Below, piece after piece: positions 48,475-57,361 of a DNA stretch of 64,000 bases; the stretch's first letter is position 1, and the number at the start of each line of letters is the position of its first letter. This stretch comes from Paraburkholderia phenazinium (GTDB lineage Bacteria; Pseudomonadota; Gammaproteobacteria; Burkholderiales; Burkholderiaceae): contig NZ_FSRM01000001.1 of assembly GCF_900141745.1 (NCBI RefSeq), positions 1,550,001 to 1,614,000 on the forward strand, given 5' to 3'. The translations under genes were made by a program, and so were the position numbers. The notes under the pieces are model-generated. The model worked only from the letters and a program-made list of their open reading frames with translations. It was not told where the DNA came from and ran no database searches.

Positions 48475-48807
48475 ATGTTGCCCCAATCCACTGACGACCG
48501 CGACGACCCTGTAGTGCCGCTTGCCGACCTGTTCCGTTTGCTCGGAGATCCAACGCGCTTGCGTATCGTGCTGGCGTGTGTCGACGAGCAGCGCGCGGTG
48601 GGGGCGATTGCGGAATCGCTGGGGCTGTCGCAATCGCTGGTAAGCCATCACCTGCGCCTGTTGCGCGCGGCGCGCATTGTGCGCGCGGAGCGCCAGGGCA
48701 AGCAGGTGTTCTACCTCGCGGCGGACCGTCACATTAGCGGCATGCTCGCGGGCATGCTCGAGCACGTGGCCGAGCCGCTGAGCGAATTTTCCCTGGATCA
48801 GTCATGA
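48475..48807 (+). CDS. ArsR/SmtB-family zinc-responsive repressor
   Basis: 110 residues, winged HTH: LFRLLGDPTRLRIVLACVDE, then SLGLSQSLVSHHLRLLRAAR (recognition helix) and VFYLAADRHISGML. The alpha-5 metal-sensing positions are Asp84, His86, His97 and Glu100, the D-x-H-x10-H-x2-E pattern of SmtB (same spacing in CzrA). This predicts a zinc (or cobalt) sensor. No Cys site of the arsenite type is present. Overlaps the exporter gene by 4 bases. Start may be 48466. Confidence 0.9.
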   Translation: MLPQSTDDRDDPVVPLADLFRLLGDPTRLRIVLACVDEQRAVGAIAESLGLSQSLVSHHLRLLRAARIVRAERQGKQVFYLAADRHISGMLAGMLEHVAEPLSEFSLDQS

Positions 48808-49961
48808 CGAAACCACCCGTCCCTGACAGGCCCGCAGAGGAGCGCGAGGATGATCACGCGCCGATGTGGCTTTATGGGTTAGATGCAGACGATGCGGACG
48901 CCGGTGAGCCGGCGCGTAAAGCCGCGCGTGGAGAACAAGACGGACACGATCACGCAGGGCATGGCGACGTTGGTCACGATCACGCGCATGACCACGGCAC
49001 AGACGACGATCGTTCCAACGCCAAGGGCCACTCTCACGCCCACAATCACAGCCACGGCGGCCACCACCATCATCACGCGCCGGCCGCGGGCAACGGGCGC
49101 GCCTTCGCCATCGCGGTCGCCCTGAACGTCCTGATCGTCCTTGTGCAGGCCATTTACGGCGTGATCGCTCACTCGACTGCGCTGCTCGCCGACGCCGGCC
49201 ACAACCTGTCGGACGTGCTCGGCCTGCTGCTGGCCTGGGGCGCTATGTGGCTCACCACGCGACGGCCCTCGGCGCGCTACACCTTCGGCTATGGCAGCAC
49301 GTCGATTCTCGCCTCGCTGGTGAATGCGGGCTTGCTACTGTTCGCGTGCGGCGTGATCGTCGCGGAAGCGGTCAACCGCCTGCTGAACCCGGCACCGGTC
49401 GCGGGGCGGACGGTGTTTGTCGTCGCCACCGTCGGCATGCTCGTCAACGGTTTCTCGGCGTGGCTTTTCATGCGCGGCCAGAAGGAAGACCTCAATATCC
49501 GCGGTGCTTTCCTGCACATGGCGAGCGACGCATTGATCTCGGCTGCCGTCGCGGTGAGCGGCCTCATCATTATCGCTACCCGCTGGAGCTGGCTCGATCC
49601 GTTGATGAGCCTCGTCGTCGTCGCCGTAGTCGTGTACGGCACGTGGGGACTGCTGCGCGATTCCGTGCGGCTTGCGCTCGATGCCGTTCCGCCCGGCGTC
49701 GACCTGCCGGGCATCCGCGAATACCTGGCAGGTCAACCGGGCGTCACGGATGTGCACGATCTGCACGTATGGGCCCTGTCCACCACCGGCAACGCGCTCA
49801 GTGCGCATCTGGTTATTCCAGCTGGCCACCCGGGCGACGCGGCCGTCGATGCCATCGTGATCACGCTGCGCGAAAAATTCGCGATGCAGCACGCCACGCT
49901 GCAAGTCGATCTCGGCACCAGCCATCACCATTGCGCCCTCGAACACCCGCACGCGCACTGA
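48804..49961 (+). CDS. cation diffusion facilitator metal exporter (CzcD/ZitB family)
   Basis: 385 residues with six helices. Metal site A: LLADAGHNLSD in helix 2 and FLHMASDA in helix 5 (both H-x3-D). A very His/Asp-rich N-terminus (residues 45-95, HDHAHDHG, HSHAHNHSHGGHHHHH) and a C-terminal His cluster (HHHCALEHPHAH) are metal-binding tails. It pumps Zn2+, with Co2+ or Cd2+ possible, out of the cytoplasm by proton exchange. Cotranscribed with the zinc-sensing ArsR through an ATGA overlap. Confidence 0.92.
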   Translation: MTKPPVPDRPAEEREDDHAPMWLYGLDADDADAGEPARKAARGEQDGHDHAGHGDVGHDHAHDHGTDDDRSNAKGHSHAHNHSHGGHHHHHAPAAGNGRAFAIAVALNVLIVLVQAIYGVIAHSTALLADAGHNLSDVLGLLLAWGAMWLTTRRPSARYTFGYGSTSILASLVNAGLLLFACGVIVAEAVNRLLNPAPVAGRTVFVVATVGMLVNGFSAWLFMRGQKEDLNIRGAFLHMASDALISAAVAVSGLIIIATRWSWLDPLMSLVVVAVVVYGTWGLLRDSVRLALDAVPPGVDLPGIREYLAGQPGVTDVHDLHVWALSTTGNALSAHLVIPAGHPGDAAVDAIVITLREKFAMQHATLQVDLGTSHHHCALEHPHAH

Positions 49962-50039
49962 CCGCGATTGACGCGCTGCACCGTCAGGCCGCGGGGCAGC
50001 GGCGTACACTAGGCGGCATGTTGGTCTCCGGAGATCCGC

Positions 50040-51875
50040 ATGGCCGCCGCTTCATACGATGCGTCGCCAGTGCTGGTCGTTGGGGCGGGCCCAACCGGGC
50101 TCGCTGCAGCGATGAGCCTCGCGCGCGCACACGTTCCCGTGCGTCTGATCGACAAGGCGTCGCAGCCCAATCCGCACTCGCGCGCGATTGGCATCCAGGC
50201 GCGCACGCTCGAACTGCTTGAACAGCATCGTCTCGTCGAGCCGTTTCTCGCGTTGGGTCATCGGGCGCGCGCAGCGAATCTTTATTCCAATGGACAGCGC
50301 CTTGCACGCCTCGATTTCGATCCGTTGCAGACGCGTTATCCGTATGTGCTGTTCCTCGATCAGTCCATTACTGAACGCTTGCTGACCGCGCATCTCGTGA
50401 CGCTCGGCGTGCTCGTCGAACGCGGCGTCGAGCTGACGGAGTTGGCGCAAGGTCCGGATGGGCTCAGCGCGACCTTGCAACGCTCGGATGGTGGCAGCGA
50501 AACCATGCATCCTTCGTATCTGATCGCTGCGGATGGCGCGCATAGCGCGATTCGTCGCCGGCTCGGGATGAGCTTCGCCGGCAAGACTTTCGAGCAGACC
50601 TTTTTGCTGGCCGATCTGCATGCCGACACGGACTGGTCCGATGACGAGTTTCATATCTTCGCGTCGGGCGAAGGGCTCGCGGGATTGTTCCCGATGGGCG
50701 GGCAGCGTTACCGGCTGATTGCCGATCATCCCGCGATGCCTGTCTCGCCGGAGTCTGGCGCGGCGCCGGTGCAGCCGGATTCGTCAGGCGGTCAAGACTC
50801 GGCAGGCGCGGCCAATGGCGACGCCTCCGCTTCTTCTACCGGCTCTGCGGCAGCATCGGTTGCTTCCCCGGATCAGGCGCACGGGGCCTTCGCCGTGCCC
50901 GGGTTCCCGCCCTCGCCTTCGCTCGAAGAATGCCGCCTGCTTGCGGCCCGGCGTATTCATCACCCGGTGAGATTCGAAGACCTGAAGTGGTCGGCACGTT
51001 TCCATCTGAACCGGCGCATGGTCGAACAATTGCGGGTCGACCGCGTGTTCCTCGCGGGCGACTCGGCGCATGTCCATAGTCCGGCGGGCGCCCAGGGGAT
51101 GAACACGGGGATCCAGGAAGCATTCAACCTGGGCTGGAAACTGGCCCGCGTGATTCGCGGAGGTGCGCCGGACCGCCTGCTCGACTCTTATCATCTGGAG
51201 CGGCATCCGATCGAACGCGATGTGTTGCGGCAGACCAGCTTTGTCACGCAGCTGGCAGAGGCCGATCACGGGCCGCTCAAACTGTTGCGCGAACGTGTGA
51301 TGCCCGCACTTGCCGCGCTGGGTCCGCTGCGCGATGCCGCGCGCCTCACGATCAGCGAACTGGCGATCCAGTACCGGCGCAGCCCCCTCACGCTCGAGCG
51401 GGTGCTCGACGGCGGTCCGCGCGCGGGCGAGCGTGCGCCGGACGCGCTCGTGCATGTGGTCGACGGACCGCTTGGGCGGGCGCCTGGTATCGGCTGCATT
51501 TTCGATCTGCACGATCCGGCGTTTTTCTCGCTGTTTCTGCTGCTGGAGCCAGAGAGTCCCGATGAAGCGCCGCTCGATCCACCCGCGAGCCGACACGCGA
51601 CGCGCGATGCGGATCTTGACCGGCTGAGCGCGGACATCGAGCGGTTGTTGCCTGGCGCCGTGCGTATCTGGCGGGTCAGCGATATGGAAGGCGAGGGTGC
51701 GCCGTCACTCTCAGAGTCCTACGGACGCACACGGCCGGCGTTCTATCTGGTGCGCCCGGATGGCTACATCTGCGCACGCGGGCGGCCAGCGTCAGATCTG
51801 AACGGCCTGCTGCGCCACTGTGAAGCGTGGTTTGCAAAGAGCACGACGCAACATGACGCAGCAGCAGGCGACTAG
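50040..51875 (+). CDS. FAD-dependent monooxygenase (PheA/TfdB/MhpA type)
   Basis: 611 residues. N-terminal FAD-binding VLVVGAGPTGLAAAMSLA, then the GD-type motif YLIAADGAHSAIRRRLG and RVFLAGDSAHVHSPAGAQGM for FAD ribityl contact. The C-terminal thioredoxin-like phenol hydroxylase domain is short and degenerate. A 60-residue Gly/Ser/Ala-rich insert (about residues 235-290) interrupts the substrate-binding sheet region. Such enzymes hydroxylate phenolic or aromatic acids with NAD(P)H. Substrate unknown; no ring-cleavage genes nearby. Confidence 0.87.
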   Translation: MAAASYDASPVLVVGAGPTGLAAAMSLARAHVPVRLIDKASQPNPHSRAIGIQARTLELLEQHRLVEPFLALGHRARAANLYSNGQRLARLDFDPLQTRYPYVLFLDQSITERLLTAHLVTLGVLVERGVELTELAQGPDGLSATLQRSDGGSETMHPSYLIAADGAHSAIRRRLGMSFAGKTFEQTFLLADLHADTDWSDDEFHIFASGEGLAGLFPMGGQRYRLIADHPAMPVSPESGAAPVQPDSSGGQDSAGAANGDASASSTGSAAASVASPDQAHGAFAVPGFPPSPSLEECRLLAARRIHHPVRFEDLKWSARFHLNRRMVEQLRVDRVFLAGDSAHVHSPAGAQGMNTGIQEAFNLGWKLARVIRGGAPDRLLDSYHLERHPIERDVLRQTSFVTQLAEADHGPLKLLRERVMPALAALGPLRDAARLTISELAIQYRRSPLTLERVLDGGPRAGERAPDALVHVVDGPLGRAPGIGCIFDLHDPAFFSLFLLLEPESPDEAPLDPPASRHATRDADLDRLSADIERLLPGAVRIWRVSDMEGEGAPSLSESYGRTRPAFYLVRPDGYICARGRPASDLNGLLRHCEAWFAKSTTQHDAAAGD

Positions 51876-51935
51876 CTGAGGCTGTGACAGCGCGCGGCGT
51901 GGAGATAGAAGCCGGAAAGCGTCTTCTTCCAGCAC

Positions 51936-52187
51936 CTAAGCGGCCGAGGCCGCCGCTGGCGTCAACTGAACGCGATTCGCGAGCAAAGCCTCTTTGACGA
52001 TCGGCGATATCGCCAATCCACCCGCATCCGGCCGGTCAACCGCCGCCAGCAGCGCGCGCCGCATCCGCGGTTCCCAGAAACGGCGAATGTGATCGGCGAC
52101 GCCGGCGAGTGCCTCTTCACGGTCCGGCATCGAATCGAAAAAATCGCCGATCCGGTTGGCCATCTCGATCAGGTTCTGTTCATCCAT
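51936..52187 (-). CDS. fdsD: formate dehydrogenase delta subunit
   Basis: 83 residues: LIEMANRIGDFFDSMPDREEAL, VADHIRRFWEPRMRRAL and the end SPIVKEALLANR match FdsD, a small subunit of soluble NAD-linked molybdenum formate dehydrogenase. It begins 9 bases after the fdsA stop. In Cupriavidus the order is fdsGBACD; here fdsC is missing between A and D. Confidence 0.92.
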   Translation of the reverse strand: MDEQNLIEMANRIGDFFDSMPDREEALAGVADHIRRFWEPRMRRALLAAVDRPDAGGLAISPIVKEALLANRVQLTPAAASAA

Positions 52188-52196
52188 GGCGCGCCC

Positions 52197-55151
52197 TCAT
52201 TTGCCCGAGGTGACATTGGCCAGTTCGCGCTGGCGCAGCAAATCGAGCTGCTCCGTGTTGAAACGCGAATAGTCCTGCTGCCATTGCGACGGCTGTTCCA
52301 CTGGCATGACCTGCACGGCGGTCACCTTGTATTCGGGGCAATTGGTGGCCCAGTCGGAGCTCTCGGTGGTGATCACGTTGGCGCCCGATTCGGGGAAGTG
52401 GAACGTCGTATAAACGACGCCCGGCTGCATCCGCTCGGTGACTTTCGCACGCAACACCGTCTGTCCCGCGCGCGATTCGATGCCGACCCAGTCGTCCATC
52501 TTGATGCCGCGCTCTTCTGCATCGTGCGGATGGATTTCCAGGCGGTCCTCGTCGTGCCAGCGCGAGTTCTCGGTACGACGTGTCTGCGCACCCACGTTGT
52601 ATTGCGACAGGATGCGTCCGGTAGTGAGAATCAACGGGAATTTGCGCGTGACCTTTTCCGGCGAGGCAATGAACTTCGTGATCACGAATTTGCCCTTGCC
52701 GCGCACGAAAGTGTCGATGTGCATTGTCGGTGTGCCGTCCGGGGCGTTGTCGTTGCATGGCCACTGGATGCTGCCGAGCTGGTCGAGCTTCGCATACGAG
52801 ACGCCATGGAAGGTCGGCGTGAGACGCGCAATTTCGTCCATGATCTCGGACGGATGCGCGTAATCCATTTCATAGCCGAGCGCGCGGGCCAGCATCACGG
52901 TGACTTCCCAGTCCGCGTAGCCGGGAATCGGCGGCATCACCTTGCGCACGCGCGAAATACGGCGCTCGGCATTCGTGAAGGTGCCGTCCTTTTCGAGGAA
53001 TGACGAGCCAGGCAGCAACACATGGGCGTATTTCGCGGTTTCGTTCAGGAAGATGTCCTGCACGACGATGCATTCCATCGACGACAGCGCTGCCGACACA
53101 TGATGCGTGTTCGGATCGGACTGCACGATGTCTTCGCCCTGGCAATAGAGTCCCTTGAAACTGCCGTCGAGCGCGGCGTCGAACATGTTGGGAATGCGCA
53201 GGCCCGGTTCCGGTTGCAGGGTGACGTTCCAGGCCTCTTCGAAGAGGCTGCGCGTGGTGGTGTCGCTAATGTGGCGGTAGCCGGGCAGTTCGTGCGGGAA
53301 CGAGCCCATGTCGCACGAACCCTGCACGTTGTTCTGGCCACGCAGCGGATTCACACCAACGCCTTCGCGGCCGATGTTGCCGGTGGCCATCGCGAGGTTG
53401 GCGATTCCCATCACCATGGTCGAACCTTGCGCGTGCTCGGTGACGCCCAGGCCGTAGTAGATTGCGGCGTTGCCGCCGTTTGCGTAGATGCGGGCGGCTT
53501 CGCGCACGTTCTCGGCGGGCACGCCGGTAATCTCAGCGGTGGCCTCCGGCGCGTTTTCCGGCAGTGCGACAAACGCACGCCATTGATCGAACGCGCGCGT
53601 ATCGCAGCGCTCGGCGATAAACGCTTCGTTAAGCAAACCTTCCGTGACGATCACATGGGCGAGCGCGTTCACGACGGCGACGTTCGTGCCCGGCCGCAAT
53701 TGCAGATGGTGCGACGCCTTGACGTGCGGCGTATCGACGATATCGATGCGGCGCGGATCGACCACGATCAGCTTCGCGCCTTCACGCACGCGGCGCTTCA
53801 GACGCGAGCCGAACACCGGGTGACCGTCGGTCGGATTCGCGCCGATCACCATGATGACGTCGGCCTTGTCGACGGACGCGAAGGTCTGCGTGCCCGCGGA
53901 TTCGCCAAGCGTGGTCTTCAGGCCGTAACCTGTTGGCGAATGGCAGACGCGCGCGCACGTATCGACATTGTTATTGCCGAACGCAGCACGTACGAGTTTT
54001 TGCACCAGGTACGTTTCTTCATTCGTGCAGCGCGACGAGGTGATGCCGCCGATCGAATCACGTCCGTGTTTCGCCTGGATGCGGCGGAACTCCGAGGCCG
54101 CATAGCTGAGCGCTTCTTCCCAACTCACTTCGCGCCACGGATCGGTGATCTTTGCGCGGATCATCGGTTTCGTAATGCGGTCCTTGTGGGTGGCATAGCC
54201 CCACGCAAAACGGCCCTTCACGCAGGCGTGACCTTCGTTGGCCTGGCCGTTTTTGTTCGGCACCATGCGCACGACCTGGCTGCCCTTCATTTCCGCCTTG
54301 AACGAGCAGCCGACACCGCAATACGCACACGTAGTCACGACCGAGTGTTCGGCCTGGCCCAGCATCACGACGCTCTTTTCCTGCAGTGTCGCGGTCGGGC
54401 AGGCGGCCACGCAGGCGCCGCACGAGACGCATTCCGATTCCATGAACGGCGTGTTTTCGCTCGCGGCGACGCGCGATTCGAAACCGCGGCCGGCGATCGT
54501 CAGCGCGAATGTGCCTTGCGTTTCTTCGCAGGCACGCACGCAGCGATTGCAGACGATGCACTTCGACGGATCGTAGGTGAAGTACGGATTCGATTCGTCC
54601 TTCTTGTCTTTCAGATGGTTCGCGCCGTCAAAGCCGTAACGCACTTCGCGCAAGCCCGTCACGCCCGCCATGTCCTGCAGTTCGCAATCGCCGTTGGCGG
54701 GACAGGTCAGACAGTCGAGCGGGTGATCGGAGATGTACAGCTCCATCACATTGCGGCGCAGCGACTGCAGGCGGTCCGTCTGCGTGCGAACTTTCATGCC
54801 TGCTTCGACAGGCGTCGTGCACGAGGCCGGATAGCCGCGTTTGCCTTCGATCTCGACGAGACACAGGCGGCACGAGCCGAACGGTTCGAGTGAATCGGTG
54901 GCGCATAGCTTTGGCACGTTAACGCCAGCTTCGATCGCGGCCCGCATGACGGAGGTGCCGGCCGGCACGGTGACTGCCTGGCCGTCGATTTCCAGCGTCA
55001 CGTCTATATCGGCGTGGCGCAGCGGCGTGCCGTAATCGGTGTCGTCGAAGGGCGAGCGGGGTTGCGTGCTTCGTTGCGCCTGTGCTTGAGTCTTGCATGC
55101 GCAGTTGCCGGAGCCGCAACCGCCGGCAGTAGATTTGAGCGCGTCGGACAT
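52197..55151 (-). CDS. fdsA: formate dehydrogenase alpha subunit (molybdenum, NAD-linked)
   Basis: 984 residues from the ATG at 55151 (GGAG six bases upstream; 55163 is the alternative). An N-terminal NuoG-like part carries a 2Fe-2S (LCATDS...CRLC), a His/Cys cluster (DHPLDCLTCPANGDCEL) and two 4Fe-4S (CIVCNRCVRAC, CVSCGACVAACP). The catalytic molybdopterin domain has CAYCGVGCSF (4Fe-4S), the molybdenum-ligand Cys in ARVCHSPTGYG and bis-MGD strings (NPLRGQNNVQGSCDMG). It oxidises formate to CO2 or the reverse. Confidence 0.95.
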   Translation of the reverse strand: MSDALKSTAGGCGSGNCACKTQAQAQRSTQPRSPFDDTDYGTPLRHADIDVTLEIDGQAVTVPAGTSVMRAAIEAGVNVPKLCATDSLEPFGSCRLCLVEIEGKRGYPASCTTPVEAGMKVRTQTDRLQSLRRNVMELYISDHPLDCLTCPANGDCELQDMAGVTGLREVRYGFDGANHLKDKKDESNPYFTYDPSKCIVCNRCVRACEETQGTFALTIAGRGFESRVAASENTPFMESECVSCGACVAACPTATLQEKSVVMLGQAEHSVVTTCAYCGVGCSFKAEMKGSQVVRMVPNKNGQANEGHACVKGRFAWGYATHKDRITKPMIRAKITDPWREVSWEEALSYAASEFRRIQAKHGRDSIGGITSSRCTNEETYLVQKLVRAAFGNNNVDTCARVCHSPTGYGLKTTLGESAGTQTFASVDKADVIMVIGANPTDGHPVFGSRLKRRVREGAKLIVVDPRRIDIVDTPHVKASHHLQLRPGTNVAVVNALAHVIVTEGLLNEAFIAERCDTRAFDQWRAFVALPENAPEATAEITGVPAENVREAARIYANGGNAAIYYGLGVTEHAQGSTMVMGIANLAMATGNIGREGVGVNPLRGQNNVQGSCDMGSFPHELPGYRHISDTTTRSLFEEAWNVTLQPEPGLRIPNMFDAALDGSFKGLYCQGEDIVQSDPNTHHVSAALSSMECIVVQDIFLNETAKYAHVLLPGSSFLEKDGTFTNAERRISRVRKVMPPIPGYADWEVTVMLARALGYEMDYAHPSEIMDEIARLTPTFHGVSYAKLDQLGSIQWPCNDNAPDGTPTMHIDTFVRGKGKFVITKFIASPEKVTRKFPLILTTGRILSQYNVGAQTRRTENSRWHDEDRLEIHPHDAEERGIKMDDWVGIESRAGQTVLRAKVTERMQPGVVYTTFHFPESGANVITTESSDWATNCPEYKVTAVQVMPVEQPSQWQQDYSRFNTEQLDLLRQRELANVTSGK

Positions 55152-55165
55152 GGTGGGCTCCATGA

Positions 55166-56737
55166 TCAGGCCGCCGCCGCGTTGGGCTGGACGGCGTCGA
55201 GACCGAAGTCTTCGGGGAAATGGTCGAGTGCGGACAGCACCGGGTAGGGCGTCATACCGCCCATCGCGCAGAGCGAGCCCGACACCATCGTGTCGCAGAG
55301 GTCACGCAGCAATTGCACCTGGCGCGTCGACGTATCGCCGTTGCGAATTCGTGCGATTACTTCGACGCCGCGCGTCGAGCCGATCCGGCACGGTGTGCAT
55401 TTGCCGCACGATTCGAGCGCGCAGAAGTGCATGGCATATTGCGCCAGTTCCGCGAGATTCGAGGTATCGTCGTGCACCACGATGCCGCCGTGGCCGACGA
55501 CCGCGCCGACCGCGGCGTACGCTTCGTAATCGAGCGGAATGCCCCACTGGCTCTCAGGCAGATAAGTGCCGAGCGGGCCGCCTACTTGCACGGCGCGGGC
55601 GGGCCGACCGCTTGCGGTACCGCCGCCGTAGTCGTAGATCAATTCGCGCAGCGTCACGCCGAACGCGAGTTCCACGAGGCCGCCCTGTCTGATGTTGCCA
55701 GCGAGCTGGAACGGCAGCGTGCCGCGCGAGCGGCCCATGCCGAAGTTTTTATAGAACGCCGCGCCGCGGGCGAAGATAATCGGTACGGTGGCGAGCGTGA
55801 TGACGTTGTTGATGACCGTTGGCTGTCCGAACAGACCCACCAGGGCCGGCACGGGCGGCTTGGCCCTTACGATGCCGCGCTTGCCTTCGAGCGATTCGAG
55901 CAGCGCAGTTTCCTCGCCGCAGACGTAAGCGCCGGCGCCTTTGGCGACCTGGAGTTCGAAGCGGTGAGCGGAGCCGAGCACACTGTCGCCGAGCCAGCCG
56001 GCGTCGCGCGCGCGTTCGATAGCGGCTTCGAGCGTCGCGATCGCATGCGGATACTCGCTGCGTACGTAGATGTAGCCTAGCGTCGCACCCGTCACGATCC
56101 CCGCGATGATCATGCCTTCGATCAATACATACGGATCGCTCTCCATGATGAGGCGGTCGGAGAACGTGCCGGAATCGCCTTCGTCTGCGTTGCAGACGAT
56201 GTACTTCTGGGCCGCTTTTGCACCGCGCACCGTGCGCCATTTGATGCCGGCGGGAAACGCCGCGCCACCGCGGCCGCGCAGACCTGATTCGATCAGCGCT
56301 TCGCAGGCGGCGTCGCCATCGGCGGCGAGGGCCTGCTTCAAACCTTCGAGGCCGCCATGCGCGAGGTAGTCGTCGGTCGACAATGGATCGGTGATGCCGA
56401 TGCGCGCGAAGGTCAAACGCTGCTGCTTCTGCAGATACGGAATCTCGTCGACGATGCCCACATGGCGCGGATGAGCGCTGCCGTCGAAGCTCGCGTCAAC
56501 GAATCCCGCGTCGAACAACGATGCGACATCAGCTGCGTCGACGTTGGCATAGCCGACCCGTCCGCGCGGTGTGGCGACTTCGACAAGTGGCTCGAGCCAC
56601 AGCAAGCCGCGCGAGCCGTTGCGGATCAGTTCGATGGCGATACCGCGCTGCGCTGCTTCACGTGCAATCGCATCGGCGAGCGCATCGGCGCCGAGTGCAA
56701 GCGCGGCTGAATCGCGAGGAACGTAGATGCGCGTCAT
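55166..56737 (-). CDS. fdsB: formate dehydrogenase beta subunit (FMN, NADH-binding)
   Basis: 523 residues. The N-terminal thioredoxin-like part precedes a NuoF-type flavoprotein: SGLRGRGGAAFPAGIKWRTV (FMN/NADH), YIVCNADEGDSGTF, and 4Fe-4S ESCGKCTPCRIGSTRG near the C-terminus. Electrons from formate reach NAD+ here. Start codon overlaps fdsG by 4 bases; the gap to fdsA is very short. Confidence 0.95.
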   Translation of the reverse strand: MTRIYVPRDSAALALGADALADAIAREAAQRGIAIELIRNGSRGLLWLEPLVEVATPRGRVGYANVDAADVASLFDAGFVDASFDGSAHPRHVGIVDEIPYLQKQQRLTFARIGITDPLSTDDYLAHGGLEGLKQALAADGDAACEALIESGLRGRGGAAFPAGIKWRTVRGAKAAQKYIVCNADEGDSGTFSDRLIMESDPYVLIEGMIIAGIVTGATLGYIYVRSEYPHAIATLEAAIERARDAGWLGDSVLGSAHRFELQVAKGAGAYVCGEETALLESLEGKRGIVRAKPPVPALVGLFGQPTVINNVITLATVPIIFARGAAFYKNFGMGRSRGTLPFQLAGNIRQGGLVELAFGVTLRELIYDYGGGTASGRPARAVQVGGPLGTYLPESQWGIPLDYEAYAAVGAVVGHGGIVVHDDTSNLAELAQYAMHFCALESCGKCTPCRIGSTRGVEVIARIRNGDTSTRQVQLLRDLCDTMVSGSLCAMGGMTPYPVLSALDHFPEDFGLDAVQPNAAAA

Positions 56738-57225
56738 GCCGTTTCCTCCACGCGTTTCACCTCAGCGGCAAGCAGTGCGTCGAACTTCGACGATGTGAGC
56801 TTTGCGTGCAACGTGCCGTTGATCGTCAACGCCGGCGACAGCGCGCATTGACCGAGGCAATACACCGATTCGAGTTCGACGACCGCATGCTCGCCATGCC
56901 GCGGTTCGGCGTCGAAGCGGCACCCGGTGCGCGCTTCGATGTGCTGCGCCAGCGCCTCGGTGCCCATGCTGCGGCAAGCCTCGGCGCGGCACAGTTGTAC
57001 GGTGACCGGCGCGGCCGCGCGAGTACGGAAGTGGTGGTAGTAGGTGAGCACGCCATGCACTTCCGCCCGCGACAGGTTCATCGCCCGCGCAAGCGGCGCG
57101 ACGGTAGCGGGAGGCACAAAGCCAAGCTCGTCCTGGATGGCGTGCAGCACAGCCAGCAGAGAGCGGCCGGGGAGTGCGTGACGCTGCACCAGTTGCTCAG
57201 GTGCGATTGCGTTGGAATCGTCCAA
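56734..57225 (-). CDS. fdsG: formate dehydrogenase gamma subunit (2Fe-2S)
   Basis: 163 residues, NuoE-like thioredoxin fold with the four Cys of a 2Fe-2S cluster: two in QLCRAEACRSMG and two in CLGQCALSP. The N-terminal ALPGRSLLAVLHAIQDELGFVP matches. First gene of fdsGBA-D, divergent from the ModE-like regulator 137 bases away. Confidence 0.94.
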   Translation of the reverse strand: MDDSNAIAPEQLVQRHALPGRSLLAVLHAIQDELGFVPPATVAPLARAMNLSRAEVHGVLTYYHHFRTRAAAPVTVQLCRAEACRSMGTEALAQHIEARTGCRFDAEPRHGEHAVVELESVYCLGQCALSPALTINGTLHAKLTSSKFDALLAAEVKRVEETA

Positions 57226-57252
57226 AGTGGGGGGCTCCTCCGAAGTCTAATA

Positions 57253-57278
57253 TGCACTTGTATTTCATAAAGTGTGCA
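57253..57278. promoter_or_regulatory. imperfect dyad in the fdsG/regulator divergent promoter
   Basis: TGCACTT (57253-57259) faces AAAGTGTGCA (57269-57278), a dyad with one extra base in the right arm, 28 bases before the fdsG start. It is a candidate site for the regulator encoded at 57362. Confidence 0.35.
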
Positions 57279-57361
57279 CGTATGCTTCATTCGTTTCGTG
57301 TGTATACGTCGAACGATAGGCGGGTGAAGGGCCTTTCGCAATAGGAAGCAGAACGACATAT

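Noticed and set aside
53022..54893. 623-codon plus-strand open frame
   Set aside because: Antisense to fdsA, whose domains and cofactor motifs are unmistakable.
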